Assembly (NCBI GenBank): GCA_017303975.1
Contig: JAFLBG010000001.1
Coordinates: 1-64,000 of the forward strand
Length of the DNA: 64,000 nucleotides
Direction of reading: 5' to 3'
Source: Bacteroidota bacterium
GTDB taxonomy: Bacteria; Bacteroidota; Bacteroidia; JAFLBG01
The notes beneath the pieces were generated by a model. The model was not told the DNA's origin. It did not search any database and worked only from the letters and a program-made list of their open reading frames with translations. Numbering within the stretch: the stretch's first letter is position 1; each line of letters starts with the position of its first letter. The translations under genes and the position numbers were made by a program. Below are positions 1 through 6,674 of this stretch, piece by piece.

Positions 1-87
1 AACTTCATCTACTACTTGAAGTTTAAAGGCTAAACTGTAATCTTTCTGAGCCCTTCGTAAATGACTCCTTTGGTCAATGTGTTCCAT
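1..87 (-). CDS. IS3-family transposase OrfA, N-terminal 29 codons (partial)
   Basis: The minus-strand frame starts with ATG at base 87 and stays open to the window edge. The 29 visible residues contain RRAQKDYSLAFKLQVVDEV, the characteristic start of the helix-turn-helix OrfA protein of IS3-type elements (DYSLxFKLQVV). OrfA binds the IS ends and is normally fused to the DDE integrase OrfB by a programmed frameshift. OrfB would lie outside the window. Nothing can be said about whether the element is intact. Confidence 0.7.
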   Translation of the reverse strand, partial: MEHIDQRSHLRRAQKDYSLAFKLQVVDEV

Positions 88-127
88 ATAAGTTAACTTT
101 TGTGTCAACTTATTTCAGGATGAGGCA
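1..127 (-). mobile_element. IS3-family insertion sequence, left end (partial)
   Basis: This is the terminal part of an IS element that continues beyond the window start. Read on the minus strand it begins TGCCTCATCCTGAAATAAG, ends with the TG/CA dinucleotides usual for IS3 elements, and leads 40 bases later into a transposase OrfA start. The inner terminal sequence resembles IS3 ends I know from other Bacteroidota. The outer boundary is placed at base 127 from the CA dinucleotide. The target duplication cannot be checked because the other end is outside the window. Confidence 0.7.
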
Positions 128-130
128 TTA

Positions 131-180
131 CAATAAAAAGAAAGGGGGTATAAAATTTTATGCCCCCTTTCTTTTTATTG
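131..180. terminator. Bidirectional intrinsic terminator
   Basis: There is a perfect 18-bp inverted repeat (131-148 with 163-180; CAATAAAAAGAAAGGGGG and its complement) around a 14-base A/T loop. The G5/C5 core is flanked by A/T runs on both sides, so transcripts of either strand would end in a U-rich tract. It lies immediately outside the IS end and 34 bases past the stop of the minus-strand lipoprotein gene, which it probably terminates. Confidence 0.8.
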
Positions 181-213
181 CATGAGCTTAAATAAGTCGA
201 ATGAACATCGAAT

Positions 214-561
214 TTAATCATTAAGCGAACCCGAATTAATCCAACACTTTATCTTTTTCCTATCATCTAACGATAAAGGCTTAGATGGTGGCATTTTTTT
301 ATCGACCAACACGTGTCTATTTAACGAACCGTTATTTGATTTTGACAGTAACCCTTTGTAAGTAGTAAAATCACCGTAAGAAGAACCACTGTTATGGCAG
401 CCCCCGGAATTGCAGTTTGCGTCTATAATAGGTTTTATATCGCTCTTGTAAGATGAATTTATAGTTGAGCAGTCCAGATTTTTGTACTCATCTTTTTTAC
501 AGGAATTGTGTATGACCAACAAGGTGGTCATACACAAAAAAATTGAAAGCTTTATTTTCAT
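214..561 (-). CDS. Small lipoprotein with cytochrome c-like heme motif
   Basis: A 115-residue protein with a lipoprotein signal peptide (hydrophobic stretch to about residue 20, then the lipobox NSCKK). The mature part contains NCNSGGCHN near residues 49-57, a CX4CH variant of the CXXCH heme c motif, and a later MPPSKP that could supply the axial methionine. It ends in a helix-like KKIKCWINSG segment. This is the layout of short monoheme cytochrome c domains in Bacteroidota lipoproteins. It is the last gene of a tight cluster, 4 bases after the preceding lipoprotein. Heme attachment through CX4CH is inferred. A structural disulfide is the alternative. Confidence 0.6.
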   Translation of the reverse strand: MKIKLSIFLCMTTLLVIHNSCKKDEYKNLDCSTINSSYKSDIKPIIDANCNSGGCHNSGSSYGDFTTYKGLLSKSNNGSLNRHVLVDKKMPPSKPLSLDDRKKIKCWINSGSLND

Positions 562-565
562 AAAT

Positions 566-946
566 CTATTCCGTTACGGGAATGTTTACTTCCGTCATTT
601 TCTTTCTGTCGCTCCATTTTATTTTTACCGGAACACCACCTTTTACAGGCATACTGATTGCCGCATCAAAACCAACTGCGTACAAATAGTATTCCCCTGG
701 ACGCATATTATCTATGTGAACATGGTTGTCGGAATCTTCTCCTGTTACCTTTAAATCATAATTATTTTCAGGATCAGAAGGAAGTTCTTGTGTGCCAAAT
801 TTTATATATACAACTGCACCATTGATTGGTTGCTCATGATGAAATATTTCTGCATGTATCGTGGCTTTTCCACCTACATCATTCTTCTTACATGAAATAA
901 ATGCTAAAAAAGAAATTAGTGTTAATAGTTTTATTGTTGTTTTCAT
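566..946 (-). CDS. Lipoprotein with Ig-like/carboxypeptidase-regulatory-type fold
   Basis: A 126-residue protein with a signal peptide ending in the lipobox FISCKK, so an outer-membrane lipoprotein is likely. The mature part (GKATIHAEIFHHEQPINGAVVYIKFG, ending TEVNIPVTE) has the alternating pattern of a beta-sandwich such as the carboxypeptidase regulatory-like domain, including a PGEYYLYAVG strand typical of that fold. It sits between the beta-barrel gene (10 bases upstream) and the cytochrome-like lipoprotein (4 bases downstream), so the three are probably cotranscribed. No catalytic residues are recognisable and the function is unknown. Confidence 0.6.
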   Translation of the reverse strand: MKTTIKLLTLISFLAFISCKKNDVGGKATIHAEIFHHEQPINGAVVYIKFGTQELPSDPENNYDLKVTGEDSDNHVHIDNMRPGEYYLYAVGFDAAISMPVKGGVPVKIKWSDRKKMTEVNIPVTE

Positions 947-956
947 TTTTGTTGTT

Positions 957-1874
957 TTAAATTGTTATTGTAAAAGAAGCTTTTAATCTTAATGTTGTTT
1001 TTTCTTGCACGCTACTCCACCAATTTTGCCTTACCGGGATAAAGCCGTTTAGCAATAATCCGAAACGCGAAAAAAACAACTGCGTTCCAATTGCTGCGCA
1101 CAACATGTTTCCTCCCGTTTGATAATTTACTTTTCCCGAAATAGTTTGTGCACCAAATATTTCGTTGGTAAGACCTGTGCTAAGAAAAAAAGTAGGTTTA
1201 CTTATGTTTAACGAATCTATACTCTCACAAGTATTAGTCTTATTAATTCCATACATCACAAAAAAACTCTGATTGTAATAATTTCCAAAATTATTTTTGT
1301 CTGAATTACTTATGGTTAGCTTGTTTGCGGAGCTCCAAATAAAAACAAAACTGTTTTTTACCAATTGGTAATTAACTTGCAACAACGGGTCGAAATTTCC
1401 TGAGCCAAACACAATTATGTTTTGGTTTAACGAACTCTTTCCTGTTGGTACTTCAACACCTGCGGATACATTAAACTTGTTTCTATTGTTAAAAGTAAAC
1501 GACTTACCTACCAAAAAAGGTATATCAGCTATTCCACTTTCTTTATAAATAGAAACAATTCTTGAATATGGAACTAGTGTCGAAACACCAAAACCTCTTC
1601 CAAACCTATATTGTAAGGCTATCAAGCTTACAGAAGTAGATTGCAGCTTAATATTGGTTGTATCGATTACTGTTGTTGCATCATTTGATAAAATAGTCTC
1701 CTTAAAAAATCGATTATCAGATGTCAATTCAATAGATAGTGGTTGACTTCCATAAATCGAAAAATTTAAACCATCTATAGTTCCAGATGCACTACTACCT
1801 GCTCCGCAATTGCATTGTGCACTTGCAAATCCACACAGTACAACAGCCAAAATACAGAAGAAAATTTTTTTCAT
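957..1874 (-). CDS. Outer-membrane beta-barrel (transporter-like) protein
   Basis: A 305-residue protein with a Sec signal peptide (MKKIFFCILAVVLCGFASAQ). The mature part begins with a Cys-containing NCGAGSSASG segment, then shows amphipathic beta strands of about ten residues separated by turns, and ends in the aromatic-poor beta strand LRLKASFTITI. This resembles the phenol-degradation/MetA-like transporter barrels of Bacteroidota. Substrate is unknown. It is followed directly by two lipoprotein genes, which suggests an envelope module with the barrel as the outer-membrane part. The start is the only ATG before the signal peptide. Confidence 0.6.
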   Translation of the reverse strand: MKKIFFCILAVVLCGFASAQCNCGAGSSASGTIDGLNFSIYGSQPLSIELTSDNRFFKETILSNDATTVIDTTNIKLQSTSVSLIALQYRFGRGFGVSTLVPYSRIVSIYKESGIADIPFLVGKSFTFNNRNKFNVSAGVEVPTGKSSLNQNIIVFGSGNFDPLLQVNYQLVKNSFVFIWSSANKLTISNSDKNNFGNYYNQSFFVMYGINKTNTCESIDSLNISKPTFFLSTGLTNEIFGAQTISGKVNYQTGGNMLCAAIGTQLFFSRFGLLLNGFIPVRQNWWSSVQEKTTLRLKASFTITI

Positions 1875-1962
1875 ATATGTATATTGGTGTAGAATTAAAA
1901 AATGCTCGTATTTCGTTTATCCTGTTTTAATAGAATACGAACACATAAACTAAATAGTGTGT

Positions 1963-2325
1963 TTATAAAGAAGGTGGGTGAAAAACGGCATCTAAGAAGC
2001 CGGCTTGGGAGGGTAATAAAAAATCAAAAAATTTAATTCTGGGATTGTTTTGCGCAATAAAAACAGATGTTGGGAAGCAGATATACAACAAGGTTTCGAT
2101 TTTTTCCTTTAAAAAATTTGGCAAGGGATTTTCTGATTTTTCTTGCTTTTCTAATTCAGCCCTTAAACAACAGTTTCCCTCACAATCATTCTCCTCTATT
2201 TCTTTTTTAATACATAAATTTTTTGCAATAAAATCTTGATTGATTTTAAACCGAATGAAAATAAAAGATTTTATAGTTCCCTGTAGAAAGAATGCAGCAA
2301 TTAATATGATTGTAATTATTCTCAA
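1963..2325 (-). CDS. Small Cys-rich protein with an NC(x)2(N)C motif
   Basis: A 120-residue protein with an N-terminal hydrophobic segment (IITIILIAAFFLQGTIKSFIFI). The segment KNLCIKKEIEENDCEGNCCL matches a small-protein family I have seen in Bacteroidota next to metal- or envelope-related genes (consensus like C.NK......C.GKC.L). It ends in FHPPSL. The metal-binding role is an inference from the Cys spacing. The reading frame has no ATG: the only conventional start is TTG at 2325, 17 bases after the frr stop. It lies upstream of the barrel/lipoprotein genes in the same direction, with an 88-base gap. Confidence 0.5.
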   Translation of the reverse strand: MRIITIILIAAFFLQGTIKSFIFIRFKINQDFIAKNLCIKKEIEENDCEGNCCLRAELEKQEKSENPLPNFLKEKIETLLYICFPTSVFIAQNNPRIKFFDFLLPSQAGFLDAVFHPPSL

Positions 2326-2341
2326 ACTCTAACTATCCTCA

Positions 2342-2905
2342 TTAAACCGTCATTATTTCTTTCTCTTTTATTTCTAAATGTTTATCACATTTTTGAGAAT
2401 AGGTATCTGTGAGTTGTTGAATTTTTGCTTCGCCCTCTTTAGCCTCATCTTCCGGCATTCCATTCTTTTTCAATTCCTTTATGCTTTCGTTTGCATCACG
2501 TCTTATATTACGTAGTGATACTTTACAATTCTCTCCTTCACCTTTGGTTCTCTTTACCAAATCTTTTCTTCTTTCTTCGGTAAGTGGCGGCACAACAATA
2601 CGAATTAAAGTACTGTCATTTTGCGGATTCAATCCAATATTTGCAGCCTGTATAGCCTTCATAATAGGATCTATCATTGATTTATCCCAAGGTTGTATAG
2701 CAAGTGTTCTTGCATCTAATGTATTTACATTGGCCGTTTGATTCAGCGGCATTTTTGCACCATACGCATCAACCATAATACTATCAAGCATATTAGGCGA
2801 TGCTTTTCCTGCTCTAATTTTAGCCAACTCTCCCTCCAAATGAGAAATAGCATTTTCCATTTCTTCTTTCGAGTTGTTTAATATATTTTGCATTTCTGAA
2901 TTCAT
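2342..2905 (-). CDS. frr: Ribosome recycling factor
   Basis: This 187-residue protein splits post-termination ribosomes together with EF-G. The length matches the family (about 185). It carries the conserved N-terminal LEGELAKIRAGKASPNMLD segment, VDAYGAKMPLNQTANV, the PPLTEERRKDLVKRTKGEGENCKVSLRNIRRDAN block and the C-terminal long helix. It follows pyrH with a 53-base gap, the usual pyrH-frr order. The first ATG (MNSEMQNILNN) fits the family start. Confidence 0.97.
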   Translation of the reverse strand: MNSEMQNILNNSKEEMENAISHLEGELAKIRAGKASPNMLDSIMVDAYGAKMPLNQTANVNTLDARTLAIQPWDKSMIDPIMKAIQAANIGLNPQNDSTLIRIVVPPLTEERRKDLVKRTKGEGENCKVSLRNIRRDANESIKELKKNGMPEDEAKEGEAKIQQLTDTYSQKCDKHLEIKEKEIMTV

Positions 2906-2958
2906 AAAATAAAATGTTTATTTTTTCTTAAAAATACAGCTTAATTTTTAATTTTCAA

Positions 2959-3666
2959 TTACGCCTCTACTAGCGTTCCAACAGGCTCTCCCGTTACCAC
3001 CTTTTTAAGGTTTCCTAATTTATTCATATCAAAAACAATAATAGGAAGTTTGTTTTCGTTGCATAGCGTAAAGGCGGTCATATCCATTACCTCAAGGTTC
3101 TTTTGATATACTTCTGTAAATGTAATTTTTTCATACTTCACCGCATTTTTATCCTTTTCAGGATCGGCCGTATAAATGCCATCTACTCGTGTTCCCTTTA
3201 AAACTACATCAGCCTCTACTTCAATTGCTCGAAGTGATGCAGCTGTATCTGTTGTAAAATAAGGGTTTCCGGTTCCAGCACCAAAAATAACAACTCTGTT
3301 CTTTTCTAAATGTCTTACTGCTCTGCGTCTTATAAATGGCTCACAAATTTGTTCCATTTTAATGGCAGACAATAAACGTGTATGCACATTTATTTTTTCT
3401 AATGCCGATTGTAAAGCCATACTATTTATAACCGTAGCAAGCATTCCCATATAATCTCCTTGCACCCTATCCATTCCACCCTGCTCGGCCTGTACGCCTC
3501 TAAAAATATTTCCACCGCCAATAACAATTGCTATTTGCACTCCGGCATTTACAACTTCTTGTATTTCTTTGGCATATTGCTCTAAGCGATTATGGTCTAT
3601 CCCAAATTGCTTGTTTCCCATTAGGGCTTCTCCGCTTAGTTTTAAAAGGATTCGTTTATATTTCAC
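2959..3666 (-). CDS. pyrH: UMP kinase
   Basis: A 235-residue bacterial UMP kinase of the amino-acid-kinase fold. It phosphorylates UMP to UDP in pyrimidine nucleotide synthesis. Visible motifs are KLSGEALMG (residues 8-16), the GGGNIFRG glycine loop near residue 50, the [17 protein letters not shown] nucleotide-binding block, and [11 protein letters not shown]. Length matches the family. It lies 100 bases after tsf, separated from it by a strong terminator, so it probably has its own promoter and is cotranscribed with frr. Confidence 0.97.
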   Translation of the reverse strand: MKYKRILLKLSGEALMGNKQFGIDHNRLEQYAKEIQEVVNAGVQIAIVIGGGNIFRGVQAEQGGMDRVQGDYMGMLATVINSMALQSALEKINVHTRLLSAIKMEQICEPFIRRRAVRHLEKNRVVIFGAGTGNPYFTTDTAASLRAIEVEADVVLKGTRVDGIYTADPEKDKNAVKYEKITFTEVYQKNLEVMDMTAFTLCNENKLPIIVFDMNKLGNLKKVVTGEPVGTLVEA

Positions 3667-3730
3667 GTTAGAAGGGTTTTATATTAAATTTTAAAATGTG
3701 TGCAGCGCTTTTACAAAATTTAACCCTAAA

Positions 3731-3762
3731 AAAAATCCCGATGAAACTCATCGGGATTTTTT
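3731..3762 (-). terminator. Intrinsic terminator after tsf
   Basis: A perfect 11-bp stem (AATCCCGATGA, 3734-3744, with its complement at 3748-3758) has a 3-base loop and is followed on the minus strand by a run of T. It begins 6 bases past the tsf stop codon. It separates the rplM-rpsI-rpsB-tsf transcript from pyrH-frr. Confidence 0.85.
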
Positions 3763-3767
3763 AAGAA

Positions 3768-4613
3768 TTAACTTAACGAATGGCGTTTAAAGCCAAGTAT
3801 TTTCAACTCCTTATCATTGTTGGCCAAATACTGACCAATTGATATTTTATTGTCTTTTATAAACTCTTGATTTAATAAAGTAGATTCTTTGTAAAACTTA
3901 TTAAGTTTACCCATGGCAATTTTCTCCAACATCTCTTCTGGTTTCCCTTCTTGACGAGCTTGCTCTTTACCAATTTCAATTTCTCTTTTTAGAGTTTCTG
4001 CATCAACATCATCTTTATCTAACGCAACAGGAGCCATAGCTGCAATTTGCATAGCAACATCTTTCGCAATCACATCAATATCTTTAGTTGTGCTCTTATT
4101 AAATCCAACTAAGCTAGCTACTCTATTTCCGGGGTGGTTATATCCAAGGACTTTTTCTCCTATAATAACCTCGTATCTTGAAATTTCAATTTTCTCTCCA
4201 ATTTTACCAACTTGCTCAGTAATTTTTTCTCCAACAGTAATTGTTGTTCCTGTAAAGTTTAAAGCTTTTAATTCTTCTGCTGTTTTTGGATTAGATGCCA
4301 AAGCAACATCAACAATTGTATTTACAAATGCCCCAAACTCTTCATTTTTAGCAACAAAGTCTGTTTCGCAGTTTACAACTACTAAAACACCTCTTTTGCC
4401 GTCTGCAGTAACCTTTGTAACAACCAAACCTTCTTTTGCATCTCTATCGCTTCTGTTAGCTGCTACTTTTTGTCCTTTTTTACGCAAAAAATCAATTGCT
4501 GCTTCAAAGTCGCCATTGGCTTCGCTTAGCGCTTTTTTACAGTCCATCATACCGGCACCGGTAATCTGTCTCAACTTATTTACATCTGCTGCTGAAATCA
4601 TTACTGTTGACAT
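3768..4613 (-). CDS. tsf: Elongation factor Ts
   Basis: A 281-residue guanine-nucleotide exchange factor for EF-Tu. The N-terminal UBA-like domain is visible (LRQITGAGMMDCKKALSE, residues 14-31), followed by the EF-Tu-contacting TDFVAKN motif at 84-90 and the two subdomains, ending NKISIGQYLANNDKELKI. It follows rpsB at 31 bases, as in most bacteria, and is terminated by the hairpin directly downstream. An alternative start four codons later (MISAADV) is possible. Confidence 0.97.
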   Translation of the reverse strand: MSTVMISAADVNKLRQITGAGMMDCKKALSEANGDFEAAIDFLRKKGQKVAANRSDRDAKEGLVVTKVTADGKRGVLVVVNCETDFVAKNEEFGAFVNTIVDVALASNPKTAEELKALNFTGTTITVGEKITEQVGKIGEKIEISRYEVIIGEKVLGYNHPGNRVASLVGFNKSTTKDIDVIAKDVAMQIAAMAPVALDKDDVDAETLKREIEIGKEQARQEGKPEEMLEKIAMGKLNKFYKESTLLNQEFIKDNKISIGQYLANNDKELKILGFKRHSLS

Positions 4614-4644
4614 AAATTATATACTTTTTGGGTTACTATAAAAA

Positions 4645-5538
4645 TTAATCCTTTTTCTTAGGCGCCTGTTTTTTTGCAACAACTGGAGCTTTTTTAACTG
4701 CTAATTTTTTAGTTGCTGTTTCAACAACCTCTTCTCCACCTTCTACTTCAAAAGCAATTTGCTTAACACGTTTTTCTCTCTCTTCTTGTTCTTCTTGCTC
4801 CATGATAGATGTTTTACCCTCTTTTTCTTCTGAAGCAGCTTCTTTATCAATCTTTCTATCTGCCAAACCTTCTTGAATAGATTTTGTAATAACATCCATA
4901 ATAAGTGCTATAGAAGACGATGCATCATCATTTGCAGGAATTGCATAATCAACTAAATTTGGATTTGAGTTTGTATCAACAATCGCAAATGTAGGTATGT
5001 TAAGTCTTTTAGCTTCTGCAACAGCAATGTGTTCTTTCATGATATCAACCACGAAAATAGCTGCAGGCAATCTTGTTAAATCAGCAATACTACCCAATTG
5101 AGTCTCCAACTTAGCTCTCTCACGAGAAATAGAAAGACGCTCTTTTTTAGAAATATTGTCAAATGTACCATCAGTAGCCATTTTATCAATGGATGCCATT
5201 TTTCTGATAGCTTTTCTGATAGTTACAAAGTTGGTAAGCATTCCGCCCGGCCATCTTTCTGTAACATAAGGCATGTTAATGTTTTTTACTTTATCCGCAA
5301 CAATGCTCTTTGCTTGCTTCTTTGTAGCAACAAACAACACTTTTTTTCCTGAGCGTGCAATTCCTTTTAAGATAGTTGCTGCTTCATCAAGCTTTACAAC
5401 GGTCTTATTAAGGTCGATGATGTGGATACCGTTTTTTTCAGTAAAAATGTAAGGAGCCATGCTCGGATTCCATTTTCTTCTAAGGTGTCCAAAATGTGCA
5501 CCCGCTTCCAAAAGTTGTTCAAATGTAACTCTAGCCAT
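4645..5538 (-). CDS. rpsB: 30S ribosomal protein S2
   Basis: S2 starts MARVTFEQLLEAGAHFGH and carries KKVLFVATKKQAKSIV and RWPGGMLTNF, all family hallmarks. At 297 residues it is longer than the E. coli protein (241). The extra length is a charged C-terminal tail after about residue 230 (acidic/basic repeats ending KKAPVVAKKQAPKKKD), which is common in Bacteroidota S2. It lies between rpsI and tsf in the conserved order. Confidence 0.97.
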   Translation of the reverse strand: MARVTFEQLLEAGAHFGHLRRKWNPSMAPYIFTEKNGIHIIDLNKTVVKLDEAATILKGIARSGKKVLFVATKKQAKSIVADKVKNINMPYVTERWPGGMLTNFVTIRKAIRKMASIDKMATDGTFDNISKKERLSISRERAKLETQLGSIADLTRLPAAIFVVDIMKEHIAVAEAKRLNIPTFAIVDTNSNPNLVDYAIPANDDASSSIALIMDVITKSIQEGLADRKIDKEAASEEKEGKTSIMEQEEQEEREKRVKQIAFEVEGGEEVVETATKKLAVKKAPVVAKKQAPKKKD

Positions 5539-5565
5539 TCTTTTTGTATAAGTAAGTTTAAAATA

Positions 5566-5952
5566 TTAACGTTTGCTAAATTGAAATTTCTTTCTTGCTT
5601 TCTTTTGACCAGGCTTCTTACGCTCTACCATTCGTGGATCGCGCGTTAAAAGACTTTCTACGTTTAATGTAGCTTTTGTCTCCGGATCATTTTCTACCAA
5701 TGCTCTAGAAATAGCCAATCTGATTGCTTCCGCTTGTCCGGTAATTCCACCGCCATATACGTTTGCAATTACATCAAAATTGGTTTCATTCTTTGTTAAT
5801 GTTAAAGGCAAAGCAACCGAACGTTGTAAAACAAATGTTTTAAAATATTCTTTGTAGCTTTTATCGTTAACGGTAATTTTTCCTTCACCTTTTTGCAGAT
5901 ATACTCTAGCAACAGATGTTTTTCTTCTTCCTACTGTATTAATAACTTCCAT
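5566..5952 (-). CDS. rpsI: 30S ribosomal protein S9
   Basis: A 128-residue S9 with the signature GRRKTSVARVYLQKGEGKI at the N terminus, the GGGITGQAEAIRLAISRAL block and the basic C terminus KKARKKFQFSKR, which reaches the P-site tRNA. It follows rplM by 5 bases. The L13-S9 pair is an almost universal bacterial couple. Confidence 0.98.
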   Translation of the reverse strand: MEVINTVGRRKTSVARVYLQKGEGKITVNDKSYKEYFKTFVLQRSVALPLTLTKNETNFDVIANVYGGGITGQAEAIRLAISRALVENDPETKATLNVESLLTRDPRMVERKKPGQKKARKKFQFSKR

Positions 5953-5957
5953 GTTAA

Positions 5958-6413
5958 TTATTTAAGTGAGTCTATTTTAATTTGTTTTGGTTGTTGTGCT
6001 GCTTTATCGTGCTCTGCGCCTTCGTAGATAAACACGTTTTTTCTCATAACATCACCCAATCTGTTTTTAGGCAACATTCCATGAATTGCTTTTCTAATAA
6101 CTAAAGTAGCATCTTTTGCCATTAACTCCTTTGGTGTAGCAAAACGCTGACCACCCGGATAGCCAGTATGTCTTTTGTAAACTTTATCTTGAAGCTTATT
6201 TCCGGTCAATCTTACTTTTCCGGCATTGATGATAACTAGATTATCTCCGTTATCTACATGTGGTGTAAAATCTACCTTGTGCTTGCCCAATAAAACATAA
6301 GCAGCTTGCGATGCAAGTCTTCCTAACACTTGATTTTCGGCATCAATTAAAATCCAATTCTTCTTTACAGTTGCCTTGTTGGCATGTACTGTTTTGTAAC
6401 TCAAATTATCCAC
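5958..6413 (-). CDS. rplM: 50S ribosomal protein L13
   Basis: A 151-residue L13 with the conserved WILIDAENQVLGRLAS, GKHKVDFTPHVDNGD and the KRHTGYPGG segment. It is the first gene of the rplM-rpsI-rpsB-tsf operon. The start codon is GTG (base 6413). Family members in this phylum begin M(D)xLSYKT, which matches this start, and no ATG lies nearby. A promoter with good Bacteroidota consensus lies 47 bases upstream. I saw no clear L13 leader structure in the short leader. Confidence 0.97.
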   Translation of the reverse strand: MDNLSYKTVHANKATVKKNWILIDAENQVLGRLASQAAYVLLGKHKVDFTPHVDNGDNLVIINAGKVRLTGNKLQDKVYKRHTGYPGGQRFATPKELMAKDATLVIRKAIHGMLPKNRLGDVMRKNVFIYEGAEHDKAAQQPKQIKIDSLK

Positions 6414-6459
6414 GTTAATATATTTTAAAATAGTGTATAAAAAACCCTAAAATGGGCAG

Positions 6460-6491
6460 CGAAGATAGGAACTTTTTTTGATAAGAACAAA
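6460..6491 (-). promoter_or_regulatory. Bacteroidota-type promoter of the rplM operon
   Basis: On the minus strand TTTG (6491-6488), a 20-base spacer and TATCTTCG (6467-6460) match the TTTG-N19/21-TAnnTTTG consensus with one mismatch in the -7 box. Transcription would start about 40 bases before the GTG codon of rplM. Confidence 0.6.
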
Positions 6492-6648
6492 ATTTATTAA
6501 CAAATTAACAAATAAGCGTTTTTTTTATGTCCCCAACCTCCTTTATTTGCAAAAATTGTTGGAAACCGTTTGTGTATTATTACCTACCTAAAAAAACAGT
6601 TCTGTGTCCGCCCACACAGTAAAGATAATTTCTTTTTAATAAAATTTA

Positions 6649-6656
6649 TATATTTG
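6649..6656 (+). promoter_or_regulatory. -7 promoter element of the metalloprotease gene
   Basis: TATATTTG matches the TAnnTTTG box exactly. It lies 18 bases before the ATG at 6675, which supports that start over the longer upstream frame. The -33 element is only a T-rich stretch. Confidence 0.55.
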
Positions 6657-6674
6657 GGCAATAATACAAATACT

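Noticed and set aside
4090-4641. 183-codon plus-strand frame over tsf
   Set aside because: It is antiparallel to a certain gene (tsf), has no recognisable motifs and low-complexity Thr/Ser/Pro composition.
6420-6460. L13-type ribosomal leader RNA before rplM
   Set aside because: The likely leader is only about 40 bases and shows no convincing hairpin.
6570-6674. N-terminal extension of the metalloprotease
   Set aside because: It precedes the promoter box and the signal peptide. The ATG at 6675 is a better start.
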